DNA of 64,000 bases, from positions 7,440,001 to 7,504,000 of the forward strand of contig NZ_CP150302.1 of the NCBI RefSeq assembly GCF_038051945.1. The letters are read 5' to 3'. The notes beneath the pieces were generated by a model. That model was not told the DNA's origin, searched no databases, and saw only the letters and a program-made list of their open reading frames with translations. Position 1 is the stretch's first letter, and every line of letters begins with the position of its first letter. This document shows positions 51,021-60,334 of this stretch, one piece after another. Made by a program: the position numbers and the translations under genes. This stretch comes from Paenibacillus sp. FSL H3-0469 (lineage in GTDB: Bacteria; Bacillota; Bacilli; Paenibacillales; Paenibacillaceae).

Positions 51021-53585
51021 ATGAGGAAGCCGTTAATCATGCTGCTCTCGATTCTCTTCAGTGTGAGTGTGCTGGCCGGCTGTTCGGCGTCAAGCTCAGA
51101 CAGCCAGGCCAGCGGGCATGAACCGAATCTTGAAGTGTCCTTTACGGAAGGGAGCGCGCTGAAATCTGCCTTCACCGATTCTGGGGTGAGCGGGATGACA
51201 GGCGTACTTGAGAACGCGCAGCTCCGGCTGTTCATGGACGAAGCTACCGGAGGGATCGCCGTCAAGAATCTGTCAGACGGCACGGTCTGGTACAGCAATC
51301 CGCTGGACCGTGAAGCGGATGCCAAGGCCAGCGGGGATAATAAAGACCTGCTGTCCGCGCAGCTCAAGCTGGATTTCTATAACAACCTGGGTCAGGTCAG
51401 CTCTGTCAATTCATATACGGACAGCGTGGCCCATAAGCAAATGAAGATGGAACTGACGCCTGGGGGCGTCAAGGTCTTCTACCAGTTCGGAACGACGGCT
51501 GCAACAGCAGAGGACCTGCCGATGAAGATGGGCAAGGAGCGGTTCGAGGAGAAGATCATGAGCAAGATGGATAAGACCGGGCAACGGACGATGAAAATTG
51601 CCTATACCTTCGATGAGGAGAACGGAGTCTATACGCGAAACGATGAAGCGCTGAAGGGGCTTCAGCTGGAGCGGACGCTGAAGGGCTTCGAGAAGGCTGG
51701 ATATACCGAGGAGGATCTGCAGCAGGATATCGCCGAGAACAACCTCAGCCAGACCAAGCCTGCGCCGCGTATTTTCCAGCTCGCCATTGAATATGCCCTG
51801 GACGGGGACCAGCTGGTCGTCAAGGTACCGGTAGCGGATATCCGTTATCCTGCGGATTATCCGGTGAATGACATCTCCCTGCTGAGCTTCCTGGGTGCCG
51901 GAGGGAGCAAGGATGCCGGGTCCATCCTGGTGCCGGACGGCTCAGGAGCGCTGATTCATTTCAATAACGGCAAGATCCGTTATCCCGCATATAAGCAGGC
52001 CGTGTATGGTGTGGACGGGACGATGGAGACCACGGATGCCTATGCGCAGCAGCAGGAGGTCAAGCTGCCGGTGTTCGGCCTGATCCGGGAGGAAGGCGCC
52101 ATGCTGGGCATTATTGAACAAGGTGCTTCTCTGGCCACCATCAATGCGGATACCAGCGGCAGATTGAATGGATACAATTACGTGTATCCGAGCTTTACCC
52201 TGATTGCCAAGGGGGATCTTACCCTGACGTCAAGCGACCAGAACCGCACCCTGCCGAAATTCCAGCAGGAGCCGCCTAAGACAGATTACGTCGTCCGTTA
52301 TGCATTCCTGAGCGGAGAGGAAGCTTCCTATCCGGGCATGGCGCGTTATTACCAGAGCTATCTGGCGGAGCATGGCGGACTGCCTGAGGCACAGCCGCCG
52401 GCTTCCGCAGACTCCCCGGTAAATACGCCGTTCTATCTGGAGCTGGTGGGCGGAATCACGAAGACCAAGCATGTCCTGGGTATTCCTTATCAATCGCTGG
52501 AGGCGCTGACCACCTTCGAGGAAGCGCAAAAGATTCTGGAGCAGATGAAGCAGCGCGGGATTGATAACATCAAGCTGAAGTATGCGGGCTGGTTCAACCG
52601 GGGCCTGGATCATAAGGTGCCGGACCAGCTGTCTGTGGATAAGGCAATCGGAGGCAGCAAAGGGCTGGAGCGGCTGACTGCCTACGCCAAGGAGCAAGGC
52701 ATTCAGCTCTTCCCTGACGTCGCACTGCTGCGGGCGAACCAGACCTCAGGCTTCCGGATTAACCAGAAGGCTTCCCGGATGCTCAGTGAGATTCCGGCCG
52801 CCGTCTATCCGTATAATATGGCCTTGAACCGGCGGGACCGTTCCTTCACCCCTGCCTATATTATTTCGCCAAGCAGGATCGGCGGATATGTTGATGCCAC
52901 GCTGAAGGAGATTGCGCCGTTTCAGACCGGCGGCATCTCCCTGAGGGATATGGCCGATCAATTGAACAGCGATTTCCGTAAAAATCAAGAGATTGACCGG
53001 TCAGCGTCCGAGCAGATATCGGTCCAGTCTCTGGAGAAGATCACCGGAGCGTCCATGCGCATTCTCGCGGACGGCGGGAATGCCTACGCCCTTCCGTATC
53101 TCTCTGACATTACGGATGCTCCGGTGTCCAGCAGCCGGTTCAAGCTGGAGGATGAGGAGATTCCGTTCTATCCGATGGTGGTGCGGGGATATGTGAATTA
53201 CACCGGCAAGCCTTTTAACCTGTCCACGTTCACGAATCCAAGGCAATATATCCTGAAGAGCCTGGAGTATGGCTCCGGCCTCTATTATGAATGGATGCAT
53301 GCGCCTAATTACAAGGTGAAGGATACCGACTTCGATAACCTGTATGCGGTCCATTATGAGCAGTGGATTAACCAGGCGGCTGATATGTATACCGAAGTGA
53401 ACGGAGTGATGAAGAACGTTCAGAATCAGCGGCTGACCGGTCATGAGAAGCTGGCAGACGGTGTCTATAAAAGCACTTACGGTAACGGGATGTCTGTCAT
53501 CGTCAACTACAATAAGACCGCAGTCCTTGCAGAGGGCCGGACGGTTGAGGCCGAAAGCTATATTACAGGTGGTGAGCAATCTTGA
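51021..53585 (+). CDS. large lipoprotein, DUF5696-like, possibly an uncharacterised glycosidase
   Basis: An 854-residue lipoprotein; lipobox LAGC gives Cys21. I place it with DUF5696-type proteins from memory of the family. The visible architecture is beta-sandwich (residues 60-450, with AQLRLFMDEATGGIAVKNLS), a central alpha/beta region at about 480-690 that reads like a TIM barrel (KQRGIDNIKLKYAGWFN, KEQGIQLFPDVALLRAN, GGISLRDMADQLN), and a C-terminal beta domain (YKSTYGNGMSVIVNYN). This order resembles GH31-, GH36- and GH101-type enzymes, with candidate acids such as the Asp of FPDVALL. No activity is established. GATAGGAGGAGG precedes ATG 51021. Its stop overlaps the start of the next permease gene as TTGA. 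Confidence 0.75.
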   Translation: MRKPLIMLLSILFSVSVLAGCSASSSDSQASGHEPNLEVSFTEGSALKSAFTDSGVSGMTGVLENAQLRLFMDEATGGIAVKNLSDGTVWYSNPLDREADAKASGDNKDLLSAQLKLDFYNNLGQVSSVNSYTDSVAHKQMKMELTPGGVKVFYQFGTTAATAEDLPMKMGKERFEEKIMSKMDKTGQRTMKIAYTFDEENGVYTRNDEALKGLQLERTLKGFEKAGYTEEDLQQDIAENNLSQTKPAPRIFQLAIEYALDGDQLVVKVPVADIRYPADYPVNDISLLSFLGAGGSKDAGSILVPDGSGALIHFNNGKIRYPAYKQAVYGVDGTMETTDAYAQQQEVKLPVFGLIREEGAMLGIIEQGASLATINADTSGRLNGYNYVYPSFTLIAKGDLTLTSSDQNRTLPKFQQEPPKTDYVVRYAFLSGEEASYPGMARYYQSYLAEHGGLPEAQPPASADSPVNTPFYLELVGGITKTKHVLGIPYQSLEALTTFEEAQKILEQMKQRGIDNIKLKYAGWFNRGLDHKVPDQLSVDKAIGGSKGLERLTAYAKEQGIQLFPDVALLRANQTSGFRINQKASRMLSEIPAAVYPYNMALNRRDRSFTPAYIISPSRIGGYVDATLKEIAPFQTGGISLRDMADQLNSDFRKNQEIDRSASEQISVQSLEKITGASMRILADGGNAYALPYLSDITDAPVSSSRFKLEDEEIPFYPMVVRGYVNYTGKPFNLSTFTNPRQYILKSLEYGSGLYYEWMHAPNYKVKDTDFDNLYAVHYEQWINQAADMYTEVNGVMKNVQNQRLTGHEKLADGVYKSTYGNGMSVIVNYNKTAVLAEGRTVEAESYITGGEQS

Positions 53586-54487
53586 AATCCATACTTAGAC
53601 TGGACCGCAGATCCTACAATGAGCAGAAGGCAATCATGGGTTTCTTCTATGTGCTGCCCTGGCTGCTGGGGTTCATCTTCTTCTTCCTGATTCCGTTGTT
53701 GTCTTCGCTGCGCTACAGCTTAAGCTCAGTGCAGGCCAACTCCGACGGACTGATTGTTCATTTCAGCGGCTTCCAGAATTATGTCGAAGCGCTGACGGTG
53801 AATACCGAATTCAACCGCTCGCTGGCCGATGCCATTATGAATATGGTCATCAATGTGCCGCTGATCGTGATCTTCAGCCTGTTTCTGGCCGTGCTGCTGA
53901 ATCAGAAATTCATCGGCCGATCGCTGGCCCGCTCGATCTTCTTTCTGCCTGTCATTCTGGCCTCCGGGGTCATTCTAAGCCTGGAGAGCACCAGCCTGAT
54001 TCAGGCGGTCAACGACCAGAATGCCGGTGCGGGAGCGATTCAGGGGCTGGGCACCTTCGAGCTGGAGGGGCTGATGTTGGACGCGGGCTTAAGCGAATGG
54101 GTCGTGAACTATCTGACCAGCGCCGTGAGCCGCATCTATAGTATCGTGAGCCAGTCCGGCGTACAGATTCTGATTTTCCTGGCCGGCATCCAGACCATCT
54201 CGCCGCAGCTGTATGAGGCGTCCAAGATGGAAGGGGCAACCGGCTATGAGGCCTTCTGGAAAATCACTTTTCCGATGGTCAGCCCGCTCATTCTGGTGAA
54301 TTCCATCTATACGATTATTGATTCCTTCTCGAATAACGCCATGACGGATCTGATCCGGGAGACCGGCTTCACCCAGTTTAACTTCGGTCTAAGCTCTGCG
54401 ATGGCCTGGCTGTATTTCGCCGCAGTGGCCTTAATTCTGGCTGTCAGCAGCTATCTGATCTCGAAGAAGGTCTTCTACTATGATTAA
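53582..54487 (+). CDS. sugar ABC transporter permease, MalF type (second pair of the operon)
   Basis: A 301-residue six-helix permease (first helix IMGFFYVLPWLLGFIFFFLI) with coupling loop YEASKMEGATGYEAFWKITF then PM. The extracellular loop at about 135-175 is longer than usual (NDQNAGAGAIQGLGTF). TTG 53582 overlaps the lipoprotein stop, and GGTGGTGAGC provides the ribosome site. No family-1 binding protein gene directly precedes it, so the DUF5696-like lipoprotein or one of the two upstream binding proteins would have to deliver substrate. Confidence 0.9.
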   Translation: MKSILRLDRRSYNEQKAIMGFFYVLPWLLGFIFFFLIPLLSSLRYSLSSVQANSDGLIVHFSGFQNYVEALTVNTEFNRSLADAIMNMVINVPLIVIFSLFLAVLLNQKFIGRSLARSIFFLPVILASGVILSLESTSLIQAVNDQNAGAGAIQGLGTFELEGLMLDAGLSEWVVNYLTSAVSRIYSIVSQSGVQILIFLAGIQTISPQLYEASKMEGATGYEAFWKITFPMVSPLILVNSIYTIIDSFSNNAMTDLIRETGFTQFNFGLSSAMAWLYFAAVALILAVSSYLISKKVFYYD

Positions 54488-54503
54488 AGGGAGGATGGGA
54501 CAA

Positions 54504-55454
54504 ATGCATGCGACCCGCTTACTGTCGCTCGAACGCTGGAAGAAATGGGTATGGTCCTTCGTGCGGCTGACACTCATTGCAGGCCTGTCGTTCGTGATCC
54601 TCTATCCGGTGCTCCAGAAGATATCCACGGCCTTCAAGGCCAAGAGCGATCTGTATTCGCCGATTGTCGTCTGGCTTCCCGAGCATTACACGCTCGACAA
54701 TTTCGTCAAAGCAATTGGGATTATGGACTACTGGCAGGCCTTGCTGAACACCTTCACTCTGTCGGCGCTGACTACGATCTTAACCGCCATCTCCTGCGCG
54801 CTTGCAGGGTATGGCTTCGCCCGGCTGAAGTTCAAGGGAAGCCAGCTATTGTTCGCCGGAGTTATATTGACCATTCTGGTCCCGCCGATCACGATTCTGA
54901 TTCCGGTCTACCTGAATTTGAAGGATTTCAGCCTGATGGGGCTGATTCCGCTCTTAACCGGCGGCAAATCGGTGAATCTGCTTAACACCTACTGGCCGTT
55001 TATTCTAACCTCTGCTACGGCGAACTCGCTGAAGGCGGGGTTGTACATTTTCATCTTCCGGCAGTTCTTCCGGGGGATTCCCAAAGAGGTGGAGGAAGCG
55101 GCTTACATCGACGGGGCCGGGGTAGGCAAGACCTTCTACCGGATTATGCTGCCTAACGCGATACCGTCTATAGTTACGGTGCTGCTCTTCTCGTTTGTGT
55201 GGCAATGGAACGACAGCTTCTTCACCACGACCTATCTGACATCCAGCAAGGTGATGGCGACCCAGCTAGGCTCACTGCCGTATAATCTGCAGATCCTGCT
55301 GGAGGACGGCGCCAATTCCAAGGCCGATCCGTTCTACCTCAGCATGGTCCAGGATACAGGGATTCTGCTGGCAATCCTGCCGCTGATCATTATCTACCTG
55401 TTCGTGCAGCGGTATTTCGTGGAGAGTATTGAACGTACCGGGATTGTGGGTTAA
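54504..55454 (+). CDS. sugar ABC transporter permease, MalG type (second pair of the operon)
   Basis: A 316-residue permease with first helix VRLTLIAGLSFVILYPVLQK, coupling loop EAAYIDGAGVGKTFYRIMLP and the family end QRYFVESIERTGIVG. The frame opens at ATG 54480, which overlaps the previous gene by eight bases; GGGAGG at 54488-54493 instead supports ATG 54504. It is the partner of the 53582 product and the last transport gene of the operon; a surface xylanase follows 19 bases later. Confidence 0.88.
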   Translation: MHATRLLSLERWKKWVWSFVRLTLIAGLSFVILYPVLQKISTAFKAKSDLYSPIVVWLPEHYTLDNFVKAIGIMDYWQALLNTFTLSALTTILTAISCALAGYGFARLKFKGSQLLFAGVILTILVPPITILIPVYLNLKDFSLMGLIPLLTGGKSVNLLNTYWPFILTSATANSLKAGLYIFIFRQFFRGIPKEVEEAAYIDGAGVGKTFYRIMLPNAIPSIVTVLLFSFVWQWNDSFFTTTYLTSSKVMATQLGSLPYNLQILLEDGANSKADPFYLSMVQDTGILLAILPLIIIYLFVQRYFVESIERTGIVG

Positions 55455-55473
55455 CTGTAGAAGGAGGATGACT

Positions 55474-56733
55474 GTGCGCCAAAATAACAGAACAAGCACT
55501 CCGGCCAGACTGGCCCGGAGTATAATCTTCGCAGCCGCGCTTCTATGGTTATCCGGCTGCTCCGCTTCTGGCGGGGACGCGGCTCCGGCTGCCCCCTCGC
55601 CCGGGCCGCAGGAGAGCGCGGCGTCATCCCCGGCAGCTTCTCCCGCCGGGACTCCGGTAGCTTCCGCCACAGCTTCGCCTGAAGCTGCTGCGGAAGCTCC
55701 GGTGCAACAGGAGGCCACGCCGCTGGCGGCAGCTTATGCGGATTACTTCCCCATAGGCGCTGCGGTGGAGCCGGACCAGACAGAAGGAGCGACGGCAGAG
55801 CTGCTGAAGAAGCATGTGAACTGGCTCGTGGCCGAGAATGCGATGAAGCCGGATGCGATTGCACCGGCTGAGGGCACCTTCACCTGGGAACGGGCGGACC
55901 GGATCGTCGCCTTCGCCAAGGCGAACGGCATGGGGCTGCGCTTCCACACCCTGGTATGGCACAGCCAGACCCCGGAGTGGTTCTTCCGGGATGAGGCGGG
56001 CGGAGCGATGGTCGATGAGACCGATGCGAAGAAGCGCGAAGCGAACAAGAAGCTGCTACTGAAGCGGCTCGACAGCTATGTCACTGCTGTTGTCAGCCGT
56101 TACAAGGACGACATCTCCTCCTGGGATGTAGTGAATGAGGTGATAGAGCCTAACGACCCTGACGGTATGCGGGCCAGCGACTGGTACAAGATTACCGGTA
56201 CCGGATTCATTGAGACCGCCTTCCGGGCGGCCCGCAAGGCTGGAGGACCGGAGCTTAAGCTGTACATTAATGATTACGGCACAGAGAGTCCGGAGAAGCG
56301 GGACCGGCTCTACGAGCTGGTGAAGGACATGCTGGCGAAGGGAGTGCCGATCGACGGGGTTGGCCACCAGACCCATATTAATCTGGAATATCCTACGGTG
56401 GAGAGCATAATCGGGTCCATGGAGAAGTTCCATGCTCTGGGCCTGGATAATCAGATTACTGAGCTGGATATGAGCCTGTATGTCTATAATGATCTCAGCG
56501 ATGTCGGCCCTGTAGTCCCCGAGGATATCCTGCAGAAGCAGGCCGCGCGGTATGGTGAGCTATTCGCTGCTCTAAGAGATCGGAAGGAGCTGCTAAGCGG
56601 GGTCATGTTCTGGGGCATTGCGGATGATCATACCTGGCTGAGCACCTTCCCGACTGAGCGCACCGAGGCTCCGATGCTGTTCGACCGGCACCATCAGCCC
56701 AAACCGGCCTTCCAGGCGGTCACTGATTTCTAA
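55474..56733 (+). CDS. GH10 endo-beta-1,4-xylanase, cell-surface lipoprotein
   Basis: A 419-residue GH10 enzyme carried on the outer face of the membrane: signal peptide with lipobox LSGC (Cys29), a Pro/Ala/Ser-rich spacer of about 60 residues, then the catalytic barrel. Acid/base Glu222 lies in WDVVNEVIEP and nucleophile Glu330 in QITELDMSL; other marks are VAENAMKPDAI, HTLVWHSQTPEWF and FWGIADDHTWL. The start is GTG 55474, six bases after AAGGAGG; ATG 55468 abuts that site. It ends the large transporter operon, which is the best evidence that the operon handles xylan-derived glycans. Compared with the cytoplasmic GH10 at 13681, it would make the fragments that are then imported. Confidence 0.94.
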   Translation: MRQNNRTSTPARLARSIIFAAALLWLSGCSASGGDAAPAAPSPGPQESAASSPAASPAGTPVASATASPEAAAEAPVQQEATPLAAAYADYFPIGAAVEPDQTEGATAELLKKHVNWLVAENAMKPDAIAPAEGTFTWERADRIVAFAKANGMGLRFHTLVWHSQTPEWFFRDEAGGAMVDETDAKKREANKKLLLKRLDSYVTAVVSRYKDDISSWDVVNEVIEPNDPDGMRASDWYKITGTGFIETAFRAARKAGGPELKLYINDYGTESPEKRDRLYELVKDMLAKGVPIDGVGHQTHINLEYPTVESIIGSMEKFHALGLDNQITELDMSLYVYNDLSDVGPVVPEDILQKQAARYGELFAALRDRKELLSGVMFWGIADDHTWLSTFPTERTEAPMLFDRHHQPKPAFQAVTDF

Positions 56734-56760
56734 ATAGTAAAGAACGGGTAAGCCAAACAA

Positions 56761-56790
56761 GAATTGCACCTTACAATTCCTTTATTTTTG
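56761..56790 (+). terminator. weak hairpin after the surface xylanase gene
   Basis: GAATTG (56761-56766) pairs with CAATTC (56774-56779) and is followed by CTTTATTTTT. A short stem with a good U tract. A -10-like TATAAT at 56800-56805 follows, without a clear -35. Confidence 0.5.
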
Positions 56791-56845
56791 CCGGGATAAT
56801 ATAATATTCTGGTAGTAATAATCTTGCAAAGTGAGGTTGCAACTG

Positions 56846-58543
56846 GTGCCCATAACAATCAAGAACACAATGGCCTGGACTGTCGCTGCGTGCATGGCCG
56901 TACAACTGTTGACCGCTTGTGAGAAGAGTGATAGCCTTGCGGAGCGTTCTCCGGTCCCTGAAGGACAGCCGGGGAGCGCTCCGCTCTATGAGGAGCCGGG
57001 TCTAAGCAAATATGATCCGCCGATTCAGCTGTCGTTCGTACGTGAGAACAACGATGCGCTTGAAGAAATACTGAAAGAATTGCCGGGGGAGTCGCTGGAG
57101 CATAACCGCTGGACCGAGCTGTATGAAGAGGTGCTCGGTATTAAGATCACCTATGATTGGACGGAGTGGAGTTCCATCTACTCCCGCAAGCTGGGGGTAT
57201 CCCTGGCCTCCGGGGATATCCCCGATATTGTGCGGGTGAATGCTTCGCAGCTCAGGGTGCTGAGCAATGCAGGGCTGATCCAGGATTTGAGCGGAGTCTA
57301 TGACCAGTATGCAACCCCGTTAACCCGCAAGGTGCTGAGCGAGGAAGGGACGGGTCCGTTCGAGACAGCTACCCTCGACGGCAAGCTTATGGCGATCCCG
57401 GAGACCAATTCGTCCATTGAGGGTGCGATGTTCCTGTGGATTCGTACGGACTGGCTGGAACGCCTTGGCCTTCAGCCGCCGAAGACGATGGCAGAGGTGC
57501 TGGCTATTTCGAAAGCGTTTACGCAGGAAGATCCTGACGGCAACGGCAGGCACGATACCTACGGCCTTGCGGTAACCAAATACCTGTGGGACCCGGTCAT
57601 GGGACTTACCGGGTTCATGGCCGGTTATGGTGCTTATCCCGGAATCTGGATTAAGGACAAGACCGGCAAGCTGGTCTTTGGAGGGATCCAGCCGGAGATC
57701 AAGCATGCTCTGCAGGTGCTTCAGGACTTGTACCGGACAGGACAGATTGACAGGGAATTCGCGTTCAAAGACGGGGTCAAGGCCAGCGACTGGATTGAGC
57801 ATGAGCAGGTCGGAATGATGTACGGGGAGCAGTGGGGCTCCTTCCTCGTGCAGCTCAGCCGTGAGCAGAATCCGCAGGCCGAGTGGCAGGCCTTCCCGCT
57901 GGTCTCGGAGTCCGGGGCAGCGCCGAAGGTGCCGCTTCCGTTCAGTACCAACCAGTTCCTGGCAGTTAAGCAAGGCGTCCAGCACCCCGAGGCGCTGATT
58001 AAGCTGATTAACCTGCATCTGGAGAAGAACTGGGGGACTACGAGTGAGGTAGAGCGGTACTATAACGCGCCGCAGGCGGTGTGGAAGCTGTCGCCGGTGA
58101 CGCCGTTTCCGGTGCAGAAGAACCTGGAGGCCTTCCGGGAGCTGGAGACCTTCCGGCGCACCGGCGATGCCTCCGTGCTTCAGGATGAAGCGAAGACGAT
58201 CCAGAAGCGGATTGCCGCTTACGAGGCAGGAGGTGCGGACAGCGAGACAGGCTGGGGCTGGGAGCGGACGTATGGGCCTTCGGGCGCTTTTTCCATCCTG
58301 GACGGGTATGAACGTAAATCTCAGCTGCTCTATGAGAGCTTCGTCGGCGCACCTACAGAGACGATGATCGAGAAGCAGAATATTCTAAATAATCTTCAGA
58401 TTGATGCCTTTCTTGATATTATTCAGGGCAGACCGATCAGCGAGTTCGATAATTTCGTGGCACAGTGGAACAAGCTGGGCGGCGAGCAGATTACGGCTGA
58501 GGTTAACGACTGGTATGCTAAGAAGGGCGGGAGCGGCAAATGA
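56846..58543 (+). CDS. orphan LplA-type binding lipoprotein linked to a two-component system
   Basis: A 565-residue solute-binding lipoprotein: lipobox LTAC with Cys25, short linker, then an LplA-like domain (ELYEEVLGIKITYDWTEWSS, GDIPDIVRVNASQL, DPDGNGRHDTYGL). An upstream GTG (56831) is in frame, but AGTGAGG nine bases ahead of GTG 56846 favours the latter. Unlike the other binding proteins it has no permease gene beside it; its neighbours are a YesM kinase and YesN regulator, 33 and about 1770 bases downstream. It could donate to one of the five permease pairs, or present sugar to the kinase's outside domain. The second idea is inference from gene order. Confidence 0.87.
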   Translation: MPITIKNTMAWTVAACMAVQLLTACEKSDSLAERSPVPEGQPGSAPLYEEPGLSKYDPPIQLSFVRENNDALEEILKELPGESLEHNRWTELYEEVLGIKITYDWTEWSSIYSRKLGVSLASGDIPDIVRVNASQLRVLSNAGLIQDLSGVYDQYATPLTRKVLSEEGTGPFETATLDGKLMAIPETNSSIEGAMFLWIRTDWLERLGLQPPKTMAEVLAISKAFTQEDPDGNGRHDTYGLAVTKYLWDPVMGLTGFMAGYGAYPGIWIKDKTGKLVFGGIQPEIKHALQVLQDLYRTGQIDREFAFKDGVKASDWIEHEQVGMMYGEQWGSFLVQLSREQNPQAEWQAFPLVSESGAAPKVPLPFSTNQFLAVKQGVQHPEALIKLINLHLEKNWGTTSEVERYYNAPQAVWKLSPVTPFPVQKNLEAFRELETFRRTGDASVLQDEAKTIQKRIAAYEAGGADSETGWGWERTYGPSGAFSILDGYERKSQLLYESFVGAPTETMIEKQNILNNLQIDAFLDIIQGRPISEFDNFVAQWNKLGGEQITAEVNDWYAKKGGSGK

Positions 58544-58576
58544 TCGGGCCTGAGCAGACGAGTGGAGGCGGTACAC

Positions 58577-60334
58577 GTGCTTAAGTTTCCTGCGGTGTCG
58601 ATGCGCCACACTATTTTTATCCGGATGGTTGTGACTTATCTAGCTATTATTCTGCCGATTCTGCTGCTGGGACTCTACCTCTACAACTGGAGCTACAGGA
58701 ATGCAAGCCAGGATCTGTCCAGAGCGACTCTGTCGCAATTAACCTATTATCTGGAGGACCTGAACCGTGAGGTGGAGTGGATGGAGATCCAGCAGTATGA
58801 TCTTGCCCAGGATACCGAGCTGAACAAGATTGCCGTTACCTGGAATTATATGGACGATGTTCAAAAGCGGGAGAGCCTGAACTACATCACGCAGCGGCTC
58901 ACCTCCCTGAAGAACAGCAGCGCCTATATCGGCGATGTGTTCGTTCATATCCGTACCATTAACAAAACGCTGTCCGCGATGAACGGCATTGATCAGTTTG
59001 ACAGCAGCAAGTTCAATTTCTTCCGGTCGGTCGATCTGAGAAAAGAAGGGCGGCTGATCAACTGGAACAACTTCCTGGAGCTCAGCGTTACCCAGTCAAG
59101 CGGGAGGATGGGCGAGCCGCCGCTGTTCATCGTTCAGATCGAGCTGGACAACGAGAAGCTGAGGGATTCGCTCCGGGCGATTAACGCGTACGAAGAGAGC
59201 GGCTCGCTGCTGGTCTCGCGGCTGACGGACTATGCGCTCGGTACGGAGAACAGCTCCCCGGAGCTGATTGAGAGCTATCACCAGGCGGTTGATGAAGGGA
59301 ACCTGTACAACTGGGAGCTGGACGGAATACGGTATCATATCGACAGCTTCTCTTCTGACAGGCTGGGGATGGCTGTGGCCACCTATTTGCCGGAGAAGGC
59401 GGTCAAGCGCCCGCTGACCAAGTTCGTGGTCTGGGCTTGGCTGTTCGCGGCGGCGTCCTTCCTGGCGGTGCTGATCTATTCCTACGCGACCTATAAGTTC
59501 GTTCAGAAGCCGCTGCTTGTACTGATCCGCAGCTTCAAACGGATGGAGAGCGGTACGCTTGATATTCAGATTGACCATGCCCGCAAGGATGAATTCGGCT
59601 ATCTGTATCTCCGGTTCAACCAGATGCTCAGCAGGCTGCGAATGCTGATTGACCAGGATTACACCCAGAAGCTGATGATGCAGCGGGCGGAGCTGAAGCA
59701 GCTCCAGTCGCAGATCAACCCGCATTTCCTCTATAACAGCTTCTTCATTCTCAGCGCCCTGGCGAAGCAGGGGGACAGCTCCCGGATTGAGGAGTTCGCT
59801 GGCATGCTGGGCGAATATTTCCGGTTCATCACCCGTAACGGAGAGGATAATGTCCGGCTTGCGGAGGAGACACGCCATTCCCGGATGTACACGGAGATCC
59901 AGAAGATGCGTTTCTCCAGGCGCATTCAGGTTCAGTTCGACGAGTTGCCGGAAGCCATGGAGGAGCTGCGGGTTCCGCGCCTGATTCTCCAGCCTATTAT
60001 CGAGAATGCCTATGAGCATTGTTTGGAGAAGCAGGCGGAGGATGGGGAGCTGCGGATTTCTTTTGAACAGGAGGAACGGGAGATCCGCATTATTGTCGAG
60101 GATAACGGATGCGGGCTGACCGATGAACGGATCGAGACCTTGAGAAGGCGGCTGAATCAGAACGGCGGCACGCATGAAGTTACCGGCATGAGCAATATTC
60201 ACCGGCGCATCCAGTTAATCTACGGGGAAGGCAGCGGCCTGTTCCTGGACAGAAGCACACTAAGCGGCCTCCGGGTTGAAATCCGGATTAGGCTCACGGG
60301 AGGTGAAGGTCTTGTACAGACTATTGATCGTTGA
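58577..60334 (+). CDS. sensor histidine kinase, YesM type, system 3
   Basis: A 585-residue kinase with helices at about 15-37 (MVVTYLAIILPILLLGLYLY) and 283-303 around an extracytoplasmic domain. HAMP follows (RSFKRMESGTLDIQ), then QINPHFLYN with phosphorylated His383, N box IIENAYEHC and G box DNGCGLT. The frame starts at GTG 58562, but GGAGG eight bases ahead of GTG 58577 supports the later start. Its end overlaps the regulator start by 23 bases. Residues around the His differ slightly from systems 1 and 2 (FLYN rather than FLFN). It probably senses xylan products through the binding lipoprotein upstream; this is inference. Confidence 0.92.
   Translation: MLKFPAVSMRHTIFIRMVVTYLAIILPILLLGLYLYNWSYRNASQDLSRATLSQLTYYLEDLNREVEWMEIQQYDLAQDTELNKIAVTWNYMDDVQKRESLNYITQRLTSLKNSSAYIGDVFVHIRTINKTLSAMNGIDQFDSSKFNFFRSVDLRKEGRLINWNNFLELSVTQSSGRMGEPPLFIVQIELDNEKLRDSLRAINAYEESGSLLVSRLTDYALGTENSSPELIESYHQAVDEGNLYNWELDGIRYHIDSFSSDRLGMAVATYLPEKAVKRPLTKFVVWAWLFAAASFLAVLIYSYATYKFVQKPLLVLIRSFKRMESGTLDIQIDHARKDEFGYLYLRFNQMLSRLRMLIDQDYTQKLMMQRAELKQLQSQINPHFLYNSFFILSALAKQGDSSRIEEFAGMLGEYFRFITRNGEDNVRLAEETRHSRMYTEIQKMRFSRRIQVQFDELPEAMEELRVPRLILQPIIENAYEHCLEKQAEDGELRISFEQEEREIRIIVEDNGCGLTDERIETLRRRLNQNGGTHEVTGMSNIHRRIQLIYGEGSGLFLDRSTLSGLRVEIRIRLTGGEGLVQTIDR

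Noticed and set aside
59096..60202. 368-residue minus-strand frame opposite the third histidine kinase
   Set aside because: Antisense shadow with no motif; the plus strand holds the kinase H, N and G boxes here.
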